Numbered from the stretch's first letter, positions 1-9,530 are shown. The stretch is DNA of 32,490 bases from an uncultured Saprospiraceae bacterium (GCA_937872405.1 CALMSP010000212.1:1-32490), one strand, 5' to 3'. Translations and numbers: made by a program. Notes: a model not told the origin generated them from the letters alone.

Positions 1-33
1 GAGCGGTTGTAGCAGTTTTGGATACATAAAAGA

Positions 34-65
34 TTGAATGGTTGAATGGTTGAATGGTTGAACAG
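34..65. repeat. 8-nt tandem repeat, unit TTGAATGG
   Basis: Three exact copies of TTGAATGG (34-41, 42-49, 50-57) are followed by a degenerate copy (TTGAACAG, 58-65). The same TTGAA core recurs in the atpB-atpE gap at 5193-5234. It is a simple-sequence tract with no coding context. Confidence 0.85.
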
Positions 66-165
66 CGAATTTTCGCTAAAAATACATAATTTCAATGACT
101 CTGAAAGATTTTAAGCGAAAAAATGGAAAATTGCGCCTATGAAGAACCATTCAAGTAGCCCCCCT

Positions 166-189
166 CAATATCCCAATATCCCAATATCC
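166..189. repeat. 8-nt tandem repeat, unit CAATATCC
   Basis: Three exact, contiguous copies of CAATATCC (166-173, 174-181, 182-189). The unit length equals that of the TTGAATGG repeat about 100 bases upstream although the sequence is unrelated. There is no spacer between copies, so this is not a CRISPR array. Confidence 0.85.
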
Positions 190-473
190 CAACAAGCTCA
201 TACAAGCACGATTGGCTACATGCCATACATCTATTAAAACGATATAACAAGTTAATATCTGGGTCGCTTTTGAGGTATTTTATTTAAAAAACATCACAAA
301 AATCTTCATTTTTAAAGTATTTATAGCGTTTTAATGTGCTATTTATTATATTGTAAAAACATGGCAGCCATCAAAATTTCTTGCGCTCTGTGGTCAAGGA
401 AATTTATTTTTAACCAAAGATTGTTATAATTTTAGCAAAATTCTGACAGTTTCATTATCAAAAACCGGCGGCG

Positions 474-3400
474 TTGCAAGATTTACAACAACATAACCAA
501 CACTTTCTGCAGGAACTGGCGCGGCTCAACCCAGCTCAGCGTGAAGCGGTTGATCATATTGAGGGCCCAGTATTGGTGATAGCCGGCCCTGGTACGGGCA
601 AAACACAAATTCTTGCTGCCAGAGTAGGACGCATACTGCTCGAAACGGATACGCTACCGCAGAATATTCTTTGCCTGACCTTCACCGACGCGGGTGTACA
701 CGCCATGCGTAGGCGACTGCTTGAATTCATTGGGACCGAAGCGCATCGGGTGCACATTTTTACCTTTCATTCCTTTTGCAACGGCGTTATTCAGGATAAC
801 TTGGAGCTGTTCGGGCGCAGCCATCTCGAACCCCTAAGCGACTTGGAGCGGGTAGAACTCATTCGCAAACTAATAGACGAACTCGACGTGGCGCACCCGC
901 TCAAGCGCGGCCGGTCGGATGTGTACTTTTATGAAAAACACCTATACGAACTGTTCAAGCTGATGAAAACAGAGGCCTGGTCAGTTGAATACATACAAAA
1001 AGAAATAGATACGTATTTATCTGATTTACAAAATCGAAAAGAATTTATTTACCAAATAACGCGGGGGCTTTTCAAAAAAGGTGACCTCAAACAAGCCAAA
1101 ATACATGATACCCGTGAACGCGCAGAACGGCTGCGCGCTGCTGCTGCCCTCTATCCGCGATACGAGTACCAGCTGCGTCAGGTACACCGCTATGATTATG
1201 ATGATATGATCCTGTGGGTACTTCAGGCTTTTCAGGAAAACGAAGCTCTGCTGCGTCACTACCAAGAGCAGTACTTGTATCTGCTGGTAGATGAGTATCA
1301 GGACACAAATGGCGCACAAAATAAAATTCTGCAACAATTGCTTGCGTACTGGGAAAGCCCCAATATTTTTATCGTTGGCGATGACGACCAATCCATTTAC
1401 GAATTTCAAGGCGCGCGCCTAAAGAATCTTCAGGATTTTTATGAAACATATCAGGATGACCTACGTCTGATTGTTTTGCAGGAAAACTATCGTTCTTCTC
1501 AGCCCATTCTGGACAGCGCGAAAGCACTTATTCAGCATAATAAAATACGTATAACACAGAATTTGAATGATTTAGGTATTGAAAAAATTTTACAAGCCCG
1601 ACATCCCGTATTTGGTGCATCCAACTTGCATCCATTAATTGTTACTTATCCTAATCGGCTGCAAGAAGATGTGGACTTAGTCCAACAAATAGAAACGCTG
1701 CGAGATGAAGGATTCCCACTCGAAGAAGTAGCGGTAATTTACGCTCGGCACAAACAAGTGCAAAATATTATTTCGCTTTTAGATAAAAAAGGTATTCCTT
1801 ACAATACCAAACGCCGCGTCAACATCCTTGACCTACCGCTCATTCGCAATCTGCGTGACTTGTTGGAATACTTACAAGCCGAATATCAGCAGCCAAATAG
1901 TGGCGAATATCTTTTATTTCGACTGCTATACGCAGACTTTCTGGGCTTGCATCCAATGGATATTGCGGCGTTGAGTGTTTACTTAGCAAAATATACACCA
2001 GCGGAGCGCCCGTCGCTGCGTAGCATTTGGCGAAAGCCAAACATTATTGCCGAATTAAATTTGGAAACTCCCGCAGCATGGCAACGCATAGGTGATCTAT
2101 TCGATGAATTACTCCGCGACATTCGCAGTGTCAGCCTACCCGCCTTACTCGAAAAAGTCATCAACCGCAGCGGTTTGCTCAAAATGGTGAGTGAACATCC
2201 CGATCGAGTATGGTTGCTACAGGTTATTAAAACTTTCTTCGATTTTGTACAAGCAGAAGCCGAGCGCCAGCCGCGCCTTACCTTGCGCCAATTGCTTGAT
2301 ATGCTGCACAAGATGGACGCCAATCATCTGGCTATTGGTATTCAAAAAGTGACAACGGCCGCACATGGCGTACACCTCCTTACTGCCCACAGCGCTAAAG
2401 GATTGGAGTTTGAGCGGGTGTTTGTACTTGACTGCACCAAAGATTATTGGGAACCAGGCGGTCGCAACAACGCCTATCGTTTTCCTCTGCCGGACACGCT
2501 CACCTTTTCTGGGGAGGAAGATGCGCTGGAAGCCCGCCGTCGCTTGTTTTATGTGGCCGTAACCCGATCCAAGGCGCAGTTGTGCCTTTCATATAGCGAG
2601 CAGGACAATGCCGGCAAGCCCTTGCAGCGCGCCGTTTTTATAGATGAAGTGACCACTGGTAGCGGGATATCCGTAGTGCAGCGCCAACTCCCAGAAGATA
2701 CAATGGTCACTGCGCACCTGCTCAACTTATCGGCAGGGTCGCCACCGACGATAGATTTACCGGGTAGCCAAGTGATTACTGAATTGTTGGAGGGTTTTGT
2801 GCTGAGCATTTCTGTACTTAACCGCTACCTCGATTGCCCCCTGAGTTTTTACTTTGAGCATGTGCTGCGCGCGCCGGTGTTGCCTAGCGAAAGCGCCAGC
2901 TACGGACTCGCCATGCACCAAGCATTACGACGGTTTTTTGAGAAAATGCTGCTGTCAAAAAATAAATCTTTCCCAGAGATAGCCGTGCTGCTACGATTAT
3001 TTGAAGAAGAGATGGAACGCTTGCGTGGTAATTTTTCCCAACGCGAATGGGAGCGGCGGCTTGAATTGGGGCGGCGACATTTGCCAGCCTATTATCGCCA
3101 AGAAATTGGTACTTGGGCCCCCAACGTGCGCGTAGAATACACCATTCGCCAGACGCAGTTGGAGGGTGTGCCAATCACCGGCACTATTGATCGGCTGGAT
3201 CTTCACGAGCAACTCTCGGCTACCATTGTGGACTACAAAACTGGTAAAGCCGACCCCGTTCGCTTGCGCCGCCCCAATGCCAAGCTGCCCCACGGCGGCA
3301 GCTATTGGCGACAGTTGGTATTTTATAAAATGCTGTACGACAGCGCAGAACGCAGTTCAAGACGAGCAACAGCAGGGCGCATCACTTGGCTCGACCCAGA

Positions 3401-3620
3401 TAGCAAGGGGCATTTCCCCAGCCAAACCATGGAGTTGAGCAGCAGCGATGCCGCTTTCATGCGGGAATTGGTGCAGGAAACTTACGCCAAAATCATGCAG
3501 CATGAATTTTACGAAGGCTGCGGCAAGCCCAATTGCGCTTGGTGCAATTTTGTACGACACAATGCAGCCGTGGATAGCTTTGCTACGGAAATAATGGAAA
3601 CATTAGATGATTCGAATTGA
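474..3620 (+). CDS. UvrD/PcrA-type helicase fused to RecB-family nuclease
   Basis: A 1048-residue SF1A DNA helicase with a C-terminal nuclease, likely a single-chain relative of AddAB/RecBCD subunits acting in DNA break repair. Visible helicase motifs: Q-motif LNPAQREAV (18-26), Walker A GPGTGKT (38-44), Walker B DEYQDT (273-278), motif III GDDDQS (302-307), motif V SAKGLEF (640-646) and motif VI VTR (696-698). The nuclease domain has GLAMH (811-815), IDRLD around D906 and DYKTG (920-924), the GxxxH / D / DxK set of RecB nucleases. Cys788, Cys1016, Cys1021 and Cys1024 bracket it as in AddB-type Fe-S nucleases. The start is TTG; no in-frame ATG, GTG or TTG lies between the upstream stop at 444 and 474, and the Q-motif begins 18 residues in, so a later start would damage the fold. 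It stands alone, with no partner subunit beside it. The helicase-nuclease assignment is firm; the exact pathway is inference. Confidence 0.9.
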   Translation: MQDLQQHNQHFLQELARLNPAQREAVDHIEGPVLVIAGPGTGKTQILAARVGRILLETDTLPQNILCLTFTDAGVHAMRRRLLEFIGTEAHRVHIFTFHSFCNGVIQDNLELFGRSHLEPLSDLERVELIRKLIDELDVAHPLKRGRSDVYFYEKHLYELFKLMKTEAWSVEYIQKEIDTYLSDLQNRKEFIYQITRGLFKKGDLKQAKIHDTRERAERLRAAAALYPRYEYQLRQVHRYDYDDMILWVLQAFQENEALLRHYQEQYLYLLVDEYQDTNGAQNKILQQLLAYWESPNIFIVGDDDQSIYEFQGARLKNLQDFYETYQDDLRLIVLQENYRSSQPILDSAKALIQHNKIRITQNLNDLGIEKILQARHPVFGASNLHPLIVTYPNRLQEDVDLVQQIETLRDEGFPLEEVAVIYARHKQVQNIISLLDKKGIPYNTKRRVNILDLPLIRNLRDLLEYLQAEYQQPNSGEYLLFRLLYADFLGLHPMDIAALSVYLAKYTPAERPSLRSIWRKPNIIAELNLETPAAWQRIGDLFDELLRDIRSVSLPALLEKVINRSGLLKMVSEHPDRVWLLQVIKTFFDFVQAEAERQPRLTLRQLLDMLHKMDANHLAIGIQKVTTAAHGVHLLTAHSAKGLEFERVFVLDCTKDYWEPGGRNNAYRFPLPDTLTFSGEEDALEARRRLFYVAVTRSKAQLCLSYSEQDNAGKPLQRAVFIDEVTTGSGISVVQRQLPEDTMVTAHLLNLSAGSPPTIDLPGSQVITELLEGFVLSISVLNRYLDCPLSFYFEHVLRAPVLPSESASYGLAMHQALRRFFEKMLLSKNKSFPEIAVLLRLFEEEMERLRGNFSQREWERRLELGRRHLPAYYRQEIGTWAPNVRVEYTIRQTQLEGVPITGTIDRLDLHEQLSATIVDYKTGKADPVRLRRPNAKLPHGGSYWRQLVFYKMLYDSAERSSRRATAGRITWLDPDSKGHFPSQTMELSSSDAAFMRELVQETYAKIMQHEFYEGCGKPNCAWCNFVRHNAAVDSFATEIMETLDDSN

Positions 3621-3842
3621 ATGAAAATAGACAATTGCCGACATCCAGCTTGCTGATTTATATTTTTTCTCGTTCGGTTTTCCCATAAGCCTTCCAATCA
3701 AAATTCTGCCATCCGATTAGATCGAAGAAGATATTTCCTTTTTACAGCGAAAATAAACAATTTACCATAGTTTTATTTGGAAAACGCCGTGCATAACTGA
3801 TTGTTTTTCAGTCATTCCTTCGTAAAAAAAGAACAACAACGC

Positions 3843-3873
3843 TTTGTTAATCGAAGCCGACTACTTACTTTTG
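3843..3873 (+). promoter_or_regulatory. Bacteroidota promoter of the atp operon
   Basis: TTTG at 3843-3846 and TACTTTTG at 3866-3873 are separated by exactly 19 nt, matching the Bacteroidota -33/-7 consensus TTTG-N19-TAnnTTTG. The -7 element ends 37 nt before the atpB ATG, giving a short leader. This is one of two full matches that I found in the window; the other is before the Lrp gene. Confidence 0.8.
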
Positions 3874-3910
3874 CACCGGTTTTAAAAAAGGTAACAGAAG
3901 AACAGTTCCG

Positions 3911-5191
3911 ATGCGCAAGATACTACCGATTTTACTGGTTTCGGCGCTCACGCTGACCGCAGGATTAGCACAGTCGCACCACCATCATGATGAACATGAC
4001 GGGCACGACCATAGCGCTCACGCGCATGACACACACGATGCCCACGGCTGCGCTTGTCACGAACATCACGACGAAACATTTGAACCTGCTGCTACGGCTT
4101 TCCATCATATTGGCGACGCCAATGCGTTCCATTTCTTTGGCAACATTTACATTCCGCTGCCTTGCGTTTTGTATGCGCCACAGCAGGGGCTATCGTTTTT
4201 TATGTCTAGCAAATTTGGCAAAATGGACGCGCACGGCACCGCGAAAACGGCGGTGGATCGCTATGTAATGGTGGATGGTTCGGTGATGCGTGTGAACGAC
4301 ACGAAATTTCCCGCAGGAGAAGTAGCAATAGAATGTGTGAACCACAAGACCACAAAGGTGGATGGTAAGGATGTGGATCAATTTGAGGTGGTATATAAAG
4401 GTGAATGCTACCCCCTCGACAAGCGCTCCACGCTCGACGGCGGTGTGCTGGGCGGCGGCATTACTTCGTTTTATGATTTTTCGATCACGAAGAATGTGTT
4501 TACCATGCTCTTAGCTTTTCTGCTGCTGTTCGTGCTGTTCCGCACTGCTGCTAAAGGCTACGAAACGCGCCGAGGGCAGGCACCAAAAGGTATTCAGTCT
4601 TTCTTAGAACCGATTTTTGTGTTTATCCGCGACGAAGTAGCCGTGCCGTTCTTAGGTCATAAGTACGAAAAATACCTGCCCTTTTTGATGTCTATTTTCT
4701 TTTTCATTCTCGGATTGAATCTGATTGGGCAGATACCATTTTTCCCGGGTAGCGGCAACGTGACGGGCAACTTAGCGGTAACCATGGCATTGGCCTTGTT
4801 CACATTTTTTGTGACGAATCTTAGCGGCAATCGCCACTACTGGGAGCACACGCTTTGGATGCCAGGCGTGCCCGCATTACTTAAAGTGCTGATACTCACA
4901 CCCGTAGAGATTATGGGTTTGTTTATTAAGCCTCTTACGTTGATGCTTCGCTTGTTTGCTAACATCACTGGCGGACACATTGTGATGGTTATTTTTGTGG
5001 GTTTGATTTTTATCTTCGGACAGTCGGGCGCCAATCTTGGCGGCGGTATGGTGGGTACATTGATGGCCGTTCCGCTGACGATGTTTATGATGGCATTGGA
5101 ACTCTTGGTAGCGCTGGTGCAAGCCTTTGTCTTCTGTATTCTGACGGCTTCGTATATCGGCGCAGCCATTGAAGAGCCGCATCACCATTGA
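3911..5191 (+). CDS. atpB: F-type ATP synthase subunit a with His-rich exported N-terminus
   Basis: The 426-residue membrane subunit a forms the proton half-channels against the c-ring. It is much longer than the roughly 270 residues of the E. coli protein because of an N-terminal extension: a signal peptide (about 1-20, cleavage expected near LAGLA), a histidine-rich stretch at 23-53 with 14 His and a CAC motif, and then a lineage-type extracytoplasmic segment to about residue 190. The hydrophobic helices follow. The essential arginine is R347 in LRLFANITGG. The protein also ends in EEPHHH. It is the first gene of the operon, 110 nt before atpE. The identity is certain; metal binding by the His-rich segment is only inferred. 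Confidence 0.96.
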   Translation: MRKILPILLVSALTLTAGLAQSHHHHDEHDGHDHSAHAHDTHDAHGCACHEHHDETFEPAATAFHHIGDANAFHFFGNIYIPLPCVLYAPQQGLSFFMSSKFGKMDAHGTAKTAVDRYVMVDGSVMRVNDTKFPAGEVAIECVNHKTTKVDGKDVDQFEVVYKGECYPLDKRSTLDGGVLGGGITSFYDFSITKNVFTMLLAFLLLFVLFRTAAKGYETRRGQAPKGIQSFLEPIFVFIRDEVAVPFLGHKYEKYLPFLMSIFFFILGLNLIGQIPFFPGSGNVTGNLAVTMALALFTFFVTNLSGNRHYWEHTLWMPGVPALLKVLILTPVEIMGLFIKPLTLMLRLFANITGGHIVMVIFVGLIFIFGQSGANLGGGMVGTLMAVPLTMFMMALELLVALVQAFVFCILTASYIGAAIEEPHHH

Positions 5192-5192
5192 G

Positions 5193-5234
5193 GGGTTGAA
5201 CGGTTGAGGAGTTGAGTGGGTTGAACGGTTGAGG
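5193..5234. repeat. 17-nt direct repeat in the atpB-atpE gap
   Basis: GGGTTGAACGGTTGAGG occurs exactly at 5193-5209 and again at 5218-5234, 25 nt apart and starting just after the atpB stop. Each copy is itself built from the short unit GGTTGA. The family resembles the TTGAATGG tract at 34-65. There is no coding capacity. Confidence 0.85.
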
Positions 5235-5289
5235 GGATGATTTTTAAAGTGAATATGTAGTATTGAACAAAAGTTATTCATCATTATAA

Positions 5290-5506
<217 letters not shown>

Positions 5507-5508
<2 letters not shown>

Positions 5509-5594
5509 TCTGCCAAAAAAAGAAACGGGGCGGAGCAGCCCAACGATTGGTTCGACGGCTCCGCCCCACATCTGAACAACCCAAAAGGCAGATT
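5507..5594 (+). promoter_or_regulatory. Nested RNA stem-loop between atpE and atpF
   Basis: An inner perfect 10-bp GC-rich stem pairs GGGGCGGAGC (5527-5536) with GCTCCGCCCC (5558-5567). It sits inside an outer perfect 8-bp stem pairing AATCTGCC (5507-5514, overlapping the atpE stop) with GGCAGATT (5587-5594). No T-tract follows, so it is not a classical intrinsic terminator. Its place after the gene needed in greatest excess suggests mRNA 3'-end protection or partial attenuation, which is inference. Confidence 0.6.
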
Positions 5595-5627
5595 TGCTCT
5601 GCTAATGAATGTAATAAATCATTGAAA

Positions 5628-6149
5628 ATGAGTGCAATAATTTTTCTTGCAGATTTTTCGGTCATGAAACCTGAGCCAGGGTTATTGCTCTGGACAATCA
5701 TTATTTTTGCTCTTTTTTGGATGCTGATGGCGCGTTTTGCCTTCAAGCCCATTCAAAATGCCCTCAAGCAACGTGAAGTTGACATTCAGCAATCGCTGGA
5801 TGAAGCCAAGAAAGCTCGGGAAGAAATGGCTAACCTGAAGTCTGAAAACGAGCAACTGCTGCGTCAGGCGCAGGAAGAGCGTATGAAGATTCTGAAAGAA
5901 GCCAACGAAGCCAAAGAGACTATTATAAATGAGGCGAAAACCAGAGCGAAGGAAGAAGCGCAAAAGATCGTAGCCAGCGCGAAAGAACAAATTGAGAACC
6001 AGCGGATGGCTGCTATCACCGATATTAAAAATCAAACCGGTATGGTGGCACTCGAAATTGCTGAGAAACTCATCCGACGCCAATTGAAAGGTGATGCCGA
6101 GCAGGAACAGTTTGTAAAAACACTGTTGGAAGAAATGAAGTTGAACTAA
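5628..6149 (+). CDS. atpF: F-type ATP synthase subunit b
   Basis: Peripheral-stalk subunit b, 173 residues from this start. An N-terminal membrane helix (about residues 17-37, LLLWTIIIFALFW) is followed by a long charged coiled coil rich in A/E/K/R and a C-terminal delta-binding part. An open frame extends upstream to a TTG at 5547, but that start lies inside the 5507-5594 stem and would add polar residues unlike subunit b. I chose the ATG at 5628 (MSAIIFLADF). The ATG at 5664 (MKPEPGLLLW, 161 residues) is the alternative. It is followed by atpH after 94 nt. Confidence 0.92.
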   Translation: MSAIIFLADFSVMKPEPGLLLWTIIIFALFWMLMARFAFKPIQNALKQREVDIQQSLDEAKKAREEMANLKSENEQLLRQAQEERMKILKEANEAKETIINEAKTRAKEEAQKIVASAKEQIENQRMAAITDIKNQTGMVALEIAEKLIRRQLKGDAEQEQFVKTLLEEMKLN

Positions 6150-6243
6150 CAATAACCGTTGATTAGTATATGTAAAGCATTGTAAATCAATTTATTTGCA
6201 ATCAAAATTGCAATTACTAATTAACGTTTGACAATTTTCAATT

Positions 6244-6813
6244 ATGTCCGTAGCAAGAATAGCGCACAGATACGCCAAATCCCTGATAGAATTGTCGGTC
6301 AGCCAAAATAAGCTGGAGCGCACCTTAGAGGACGTTTATTCGTTTCAGGCGGCTATCACCAATCGGGATTTCTATCTGTTTTTGAAGAGTCCAATCATTC
6401 ATAGCGCCAAAAAGTTGGAGGTCGTAGATAAATTATTCGGAGGCAAGTACGACGAACTCACGATGGCTTTCATGCGCATCCTGATCAATAAAGGTCGGGA
6501 GATGTTTTTACCCGAAATAACTAATGAATTCATCCAGGAATATAAGAAATACAAGCATATCACGACGGTGCATATCGCCACAGCGGCACCCATAAGTGAC
6601 GATGCGATTGCTGCGATTCGCCGTAAGTTGGCAGCCAGCTCCGAAACAGATGATAATTTAGAAATCAAAGTATCTGTAAATCCGAACCTATTGGGCGGTT
6701 TTGTGGTAGAATTTGACGACCAAGTTTACGATGCCAGTTTGCAACATAAGCTGAATAAATTGAAAAAAGAATTTGAGGACAATCTGTATATTTCTCAAAT
6801 TATTTCCAGATAA
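6244..6813 (+). CDS. atpH: F-type ATP synthase subunit delta
   Basis: The 189-residue delta (OSCP) subunit links the top of F1 to subunit b. The N-terminus ARIAHRYAKSLIELS matches the family's conserved ARRYAxAL-type helix, and the C-terminus holds NPNLLGGFVVEFDDQVYDASLQHKLNKL, the usual GG(F/I)xxxxxxxxxDxS(L/V)xxxL motif. Its length is typical (about 175-190). The position between atpF and atpA is the canonical one. The flanking gaps of about 90 nt are AT-rich and show no clear promoter. Confidence 0.95.
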   Translation: MSVARIAHRYAKSLIELSVSQNKLERTLEDVYSFQAAITNRDFYLFLKSPIIHSAKKLEVVDKLFGGKYDELTMAFMRILINKGREMFLPEITNEFIQEYKKYKHITTVHIATAAPISDDAIAAIRRKLAASSETDDNLEIKVSVNPNLLGGFVVEFDDQVYDASLQHKLNKLKKEFEDNLYISQIISR

Positions 6814-6902
6814 AACGCTTATAATCAATTTGTTGACAAGCATTTGAAGCAACGTCAACAATTCAATACTAAAATAATAATCAAACAAATAATTTCAACG
6901 AT

Positions 6903-8507
6903 ATGGTTGATGTAAGACCCGACGAGATATCCGCGATACTGAAGCAGCAGCTCTCCGGCTTCAGCACAGCCACCGAACTGGAAGAGTTTGGCACCGTACT
7001 GCAGGTGGGCGACGGTATTGCCCGCGTATATGGTTTGACGAATGCGCAAGCAGGCGAGTTGGTCGAATTTGAAACTGGCATAAAGGCTATCGTATTGAAC
7101 CTCGAAGAAGACAACGTTGGGGTAGTATTGATGGGCGATGGTGCAGGCATCAAAGAAGGGTCGCGTGTGAAGCGCACCGGGCGCATTGCTTCCATCCAAG
7201 TAGGAGAAGGTTTCGTGGGTCGCGTGGTCAATACGCTGGGTCAACCCATTGATGGCAAAGGTGAAATAAAAGGAACCAAATACGAAATGCCTTTAGAGCG
7301 TAAAGCGCCGGGGGTTATCTTCCGTCAGCCAGTAAACGAACCGCTGCAAACAGGGATCAAAGCTATTGACGCCATGATTCCGATTGGGCGTGGACAGCGC
7401 GAATTGATCATCGGTGACCGTCAGACGGGTAAGACCGCCATTGCAATTGACACCATCATCAACCAACGTGAGTTCTTCGAGCGTGGTGAACCAGTTTATT
7501 GCATCTATGTGGCTTCGGGTCAGAAGGCTTCTACGGTAGCGCAGGTAGCTCGCACATTGGAAGAGTACGGCGCAATGGATTATACAATTATTGTATCAGC
7601 TTCAGCTTCCGACCCGGCACCGCTAAAGTTCTACGCACCCTTTGCTGGCGCCTCTATTGGCGAGTACTTCCGCGATACGGGTCGCCCAGCACTGATCATT
7701 TATGACGATTTGTCGAAGCAAGCTGTAGCTTACCGCGAGGTGTCGCTGCTGCTGCGTCGTCCGCCAGGACGTGAGGCTTACCCGGGAGATGTATTCTACT
7801 TGCACTCTCGCTTGCTGGAGCGCGCGGCAAAAATTATCGCTAATGACGATATTGCCCGCCAGATGAATGACCTGCCAGATTCGCTGAAAAATGCTACAGA
7901 TAGTAATGGCCAGCCCTTAGTAAAAGGTGGTGGTTCGCTCACGGCACTACCCATCATTGAAACCCAAGCCGGTGATGTATCAGCATATATCCCGACCAAC
8001 GTGATCTCCATTACGGATGGTCAGATATTCCTTGAATCCAACCTGTTCAACGCAGGTATTCGCCCAGCCATCAATGTAGGTATTTCTGTATCGCGCGTAG
8101 GAGGCTCGGCACAGATCAAATCCATGAAAAAAGTAGCTGGTACACTCAAACTCGACCAAGCACAGTATCGAGAGTTGGAGGCCTTCTCCAAATTTGGCTC
8201 CGATCTCGACGCTGCAACGGCTGCTATCCTAGATAAAGGTAAGCGCAACGTGGAAATTCTGAAGCAACCACAGTACTCGCCGGTAGCTGTAGAGAAACAG
8301 GTGGCAATGATCTACTTGGGCACCAAAAATCTGTTGCGCAACGTACCCGTAGAGCAGGTGCAGACCTTTGAAAAAGCGTTTTTGGCGGCCCTCGAGCAGC
8401 GTCATCCAGATATTCTTACGGAATTCCGCAAGGGTAAATTGGAAGACGAAAGCCTAAAGAAAGTAGAGGTGCTGGCAGCAGAATTGGCATCGCAATACAA
8501 AAAGTAA
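6903..8507 (+). CDS. atpA: F-type ATP synthase subunit alpha
   Basis: The 534-residue non-catalytic nucleotide-binding F1 subunit. The P-loop is GDRQTGKT (171-178). Other hallmarks are [10 protein letters not shown] near residue 38, [17 protein letters not shown] (the alpha-type signature in which Ser replaces the beta-type residues) and the C-terminal helical domain. The N-terminal helix contains [13 protein letters not shown], which binds the delta subunit. Its beta partner (atpD) is not in the window. The sequence is full length and undamaged. Confidence 0.97.
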   Translation: MVDVRPDEISAILKQQLSGFSTATELEEFGTVLQVGDGIARVYGLTNAQAGELVEFETGIKAIVLNLEEDNVGVVLMGDGAGIKEGSRVKRTGRIASIQVGEGFVGRVVNTLGQPIDGKGEIKGTKYEMPLERKAPGVIFRQPVNEPLQTGIKAIDAMIPIGRGQRELIIGDRQTGKTAIAIDTIINQREFFERGEPVYCIYVASGQKASTVAQVARTLEEYGAMDYTIIVSASASDPAPLKFYAPFAGASIGEYFRDTGRPALIIYDDLSKQAVAYREVSLLLRRPPGREAYPGDVFYLHSRLLERAAKIIANDDIARQMNDLPDSLKNATDSNGQPLVKGGGSLTALPIIETQAGDVSAYIPTNVISITDGQIFLESNLFNAGIRPAINVGISVSRVGGSAQIKSMKKVAGTLKLDQAQYRELEAFSKFGSDLDAATAAILDKGKRNVEILKQPQYSPVAVEKQVAMIYLGTKNLLRNVPVEQVQTFEKAFLAALEQRHPDILTEFRKGKLEDESLKKVEVLAAELASQYKK

Positions 8508-8602
8508 ATGTTAGATGCTTAATATGATACATCCAATATCATAAAACCATCGAACCATTTACAATTCAAGCAATTAGATATTAACCAGTTTTAATTATTC
8601 GC

Positions 8603-9493
8603 ATGGCTGGCAATTTAAAAGAAGTACGGGAGCGGATTCGTTCGGTGCAAAATACCCAACAGATCACCAAGGCGATGAAGATGGTGTCGGCAGCCAAGTT
8701 GCGCCGCGCCCAGCAGGCGATCGTGCAGATGCGCCCTTACGCGAACAAGCTCAATGCACTGCTGCGCAACATTCTATCCAATACCAACGGGGATGTATCC
8801 GTGGGCTTTGCGCAGGAGCGTCCAGTGGAGCGGGTCTGCCTCGTGGTCGTTACTTCCAATCGAGGTCTTTGTGGCGCGTTCAATGCAAACGTCATCAAAG
8901 CGGCTATCCATGCTATCAATACGCGCTATGCAACCGTGCGTGCCAATGGCAATTTGACCATTCTTTGTATAGGTAAAAGAGGTTATGACCTGCTGCGGAA
9001 GCGTTATACGGATTGTACCATCATCGGCGAATATGTCAATTTATTCGCTGATTTGAGTTTCGACAGCGTATCGCAGGTATCAGGACGATTGATGCAGGCG
9101 TTTGAAAGCAAAACCTACGACGAAGTGGCTGTGGCTTACGGGCGTTTCAAAAATGCGGCTACGCAGTTTGCGGAAGCCGAGCAGTTTTTGCCGGTAGCCA
9201 AATTAGAAAAAGGCGACGATCCATTGCGTGCGGACTATATCTTCGAACCAGATATGGAAGGATTGCTTAATTATTTGATTCCGAATATTTTACATACGCA
9301 ATTTTATCGCTATATGCTCGACACACACGCCTCAGAACACGGCGCTCGGATGACAGCAATGGACAAAGCGACTGAAAATGCGGAAGACCTGATGCGCGAA
9401 TTGCGCTTGAGCTACAACAAAGCCCGCCAGGAAGCCATCACAAAAGAAATTCTTGAAATTGTGGGTGGTGCCGCAGCCTTGGAAAGTAAATAG
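8603..9493 (+). CDS. atpG: F-type ATP synthase subunit gamma
   Basis: The 296-residue central-stalk subunit that rotates inside the alpha/beta ring. The N-terminal helix LKEVRERIRSVQNTQQITKAMKMVSAAKLRRAQ and the C-terminal MTAMDKATENAEDLMRELRLSYNKARQEAITKEI are the two conserved parts that pair as the shaft coiled coil; the middle carries SNRGLCGAFN. It is the last gene of this operon: no atpD or atpC follows, and the next gene is an unrelated nucleotidyltransferase after 181 nt. Confidence 0.96.
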   Translation: MAGNLKEVRERIRSVQNTQQITKAMKMVSAAKLRRAQQAIVQMRPYANKLNALLRNILSNTNGDVSVGFAQERPVERVCLVVVTSNRGLCGAFNANVIKAAIHAINTRYATVRANGNLTILCIGKRGYDLLRKRYTDCTIIGEYVNLFADLSFDSVSQVSGRLMQAFESKTYDEVAVAYGRFKNAATQFAEAEQFLPVAKLEKGDDPLRADYIFEPDMEGLLNYLIPNILHTQFYRYMLDTHASEHGARMTAMDKATENAEDLMRELRLSYNKARQEAITKEILEIVGGAAALESK

Positions 9494-9530
9494 AAATATA
9501 CTTCTAAGTTATTGATCTTCAAAAGATTGT

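Larger units (their letters stand above)
1..473. other. Gene-free leading region with short tandem repeats
   Basis: No open frame with recognisable protein content is seen on either strand. The stretch is AT-rich and holds two 8-nt tandem repeats (34-65 and 166-189, listed separately). I see no match to TTTG-N19-TAnnTTTG before the helicase start at 474, so its promoter is not identified. The region is probably the 3' flank of a gene outside the window plus the helicase leader. Confidence 0.6.

Noticed and set aside
34..189. CRISPR-like repeats
   Set aside because: The 8-nt units are contiguous without spacers and there are no cas genes; this is simple tandem repetition.
5541..5570. tRNA-like GGTTCGA motif
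   Set aside because: The surrounding sequence forms a simple nested hairpin with no acceptor stem, D-arm or anticodon arm.
5547..5627. N-terminal extension of atpF from the TTG at 5547
   Set aside because: The added residues are encoded within the RNA stem, are basic and polar, and have no counterpart in subunit b; the ATGs at 5628 or 5664 give normal lengths.
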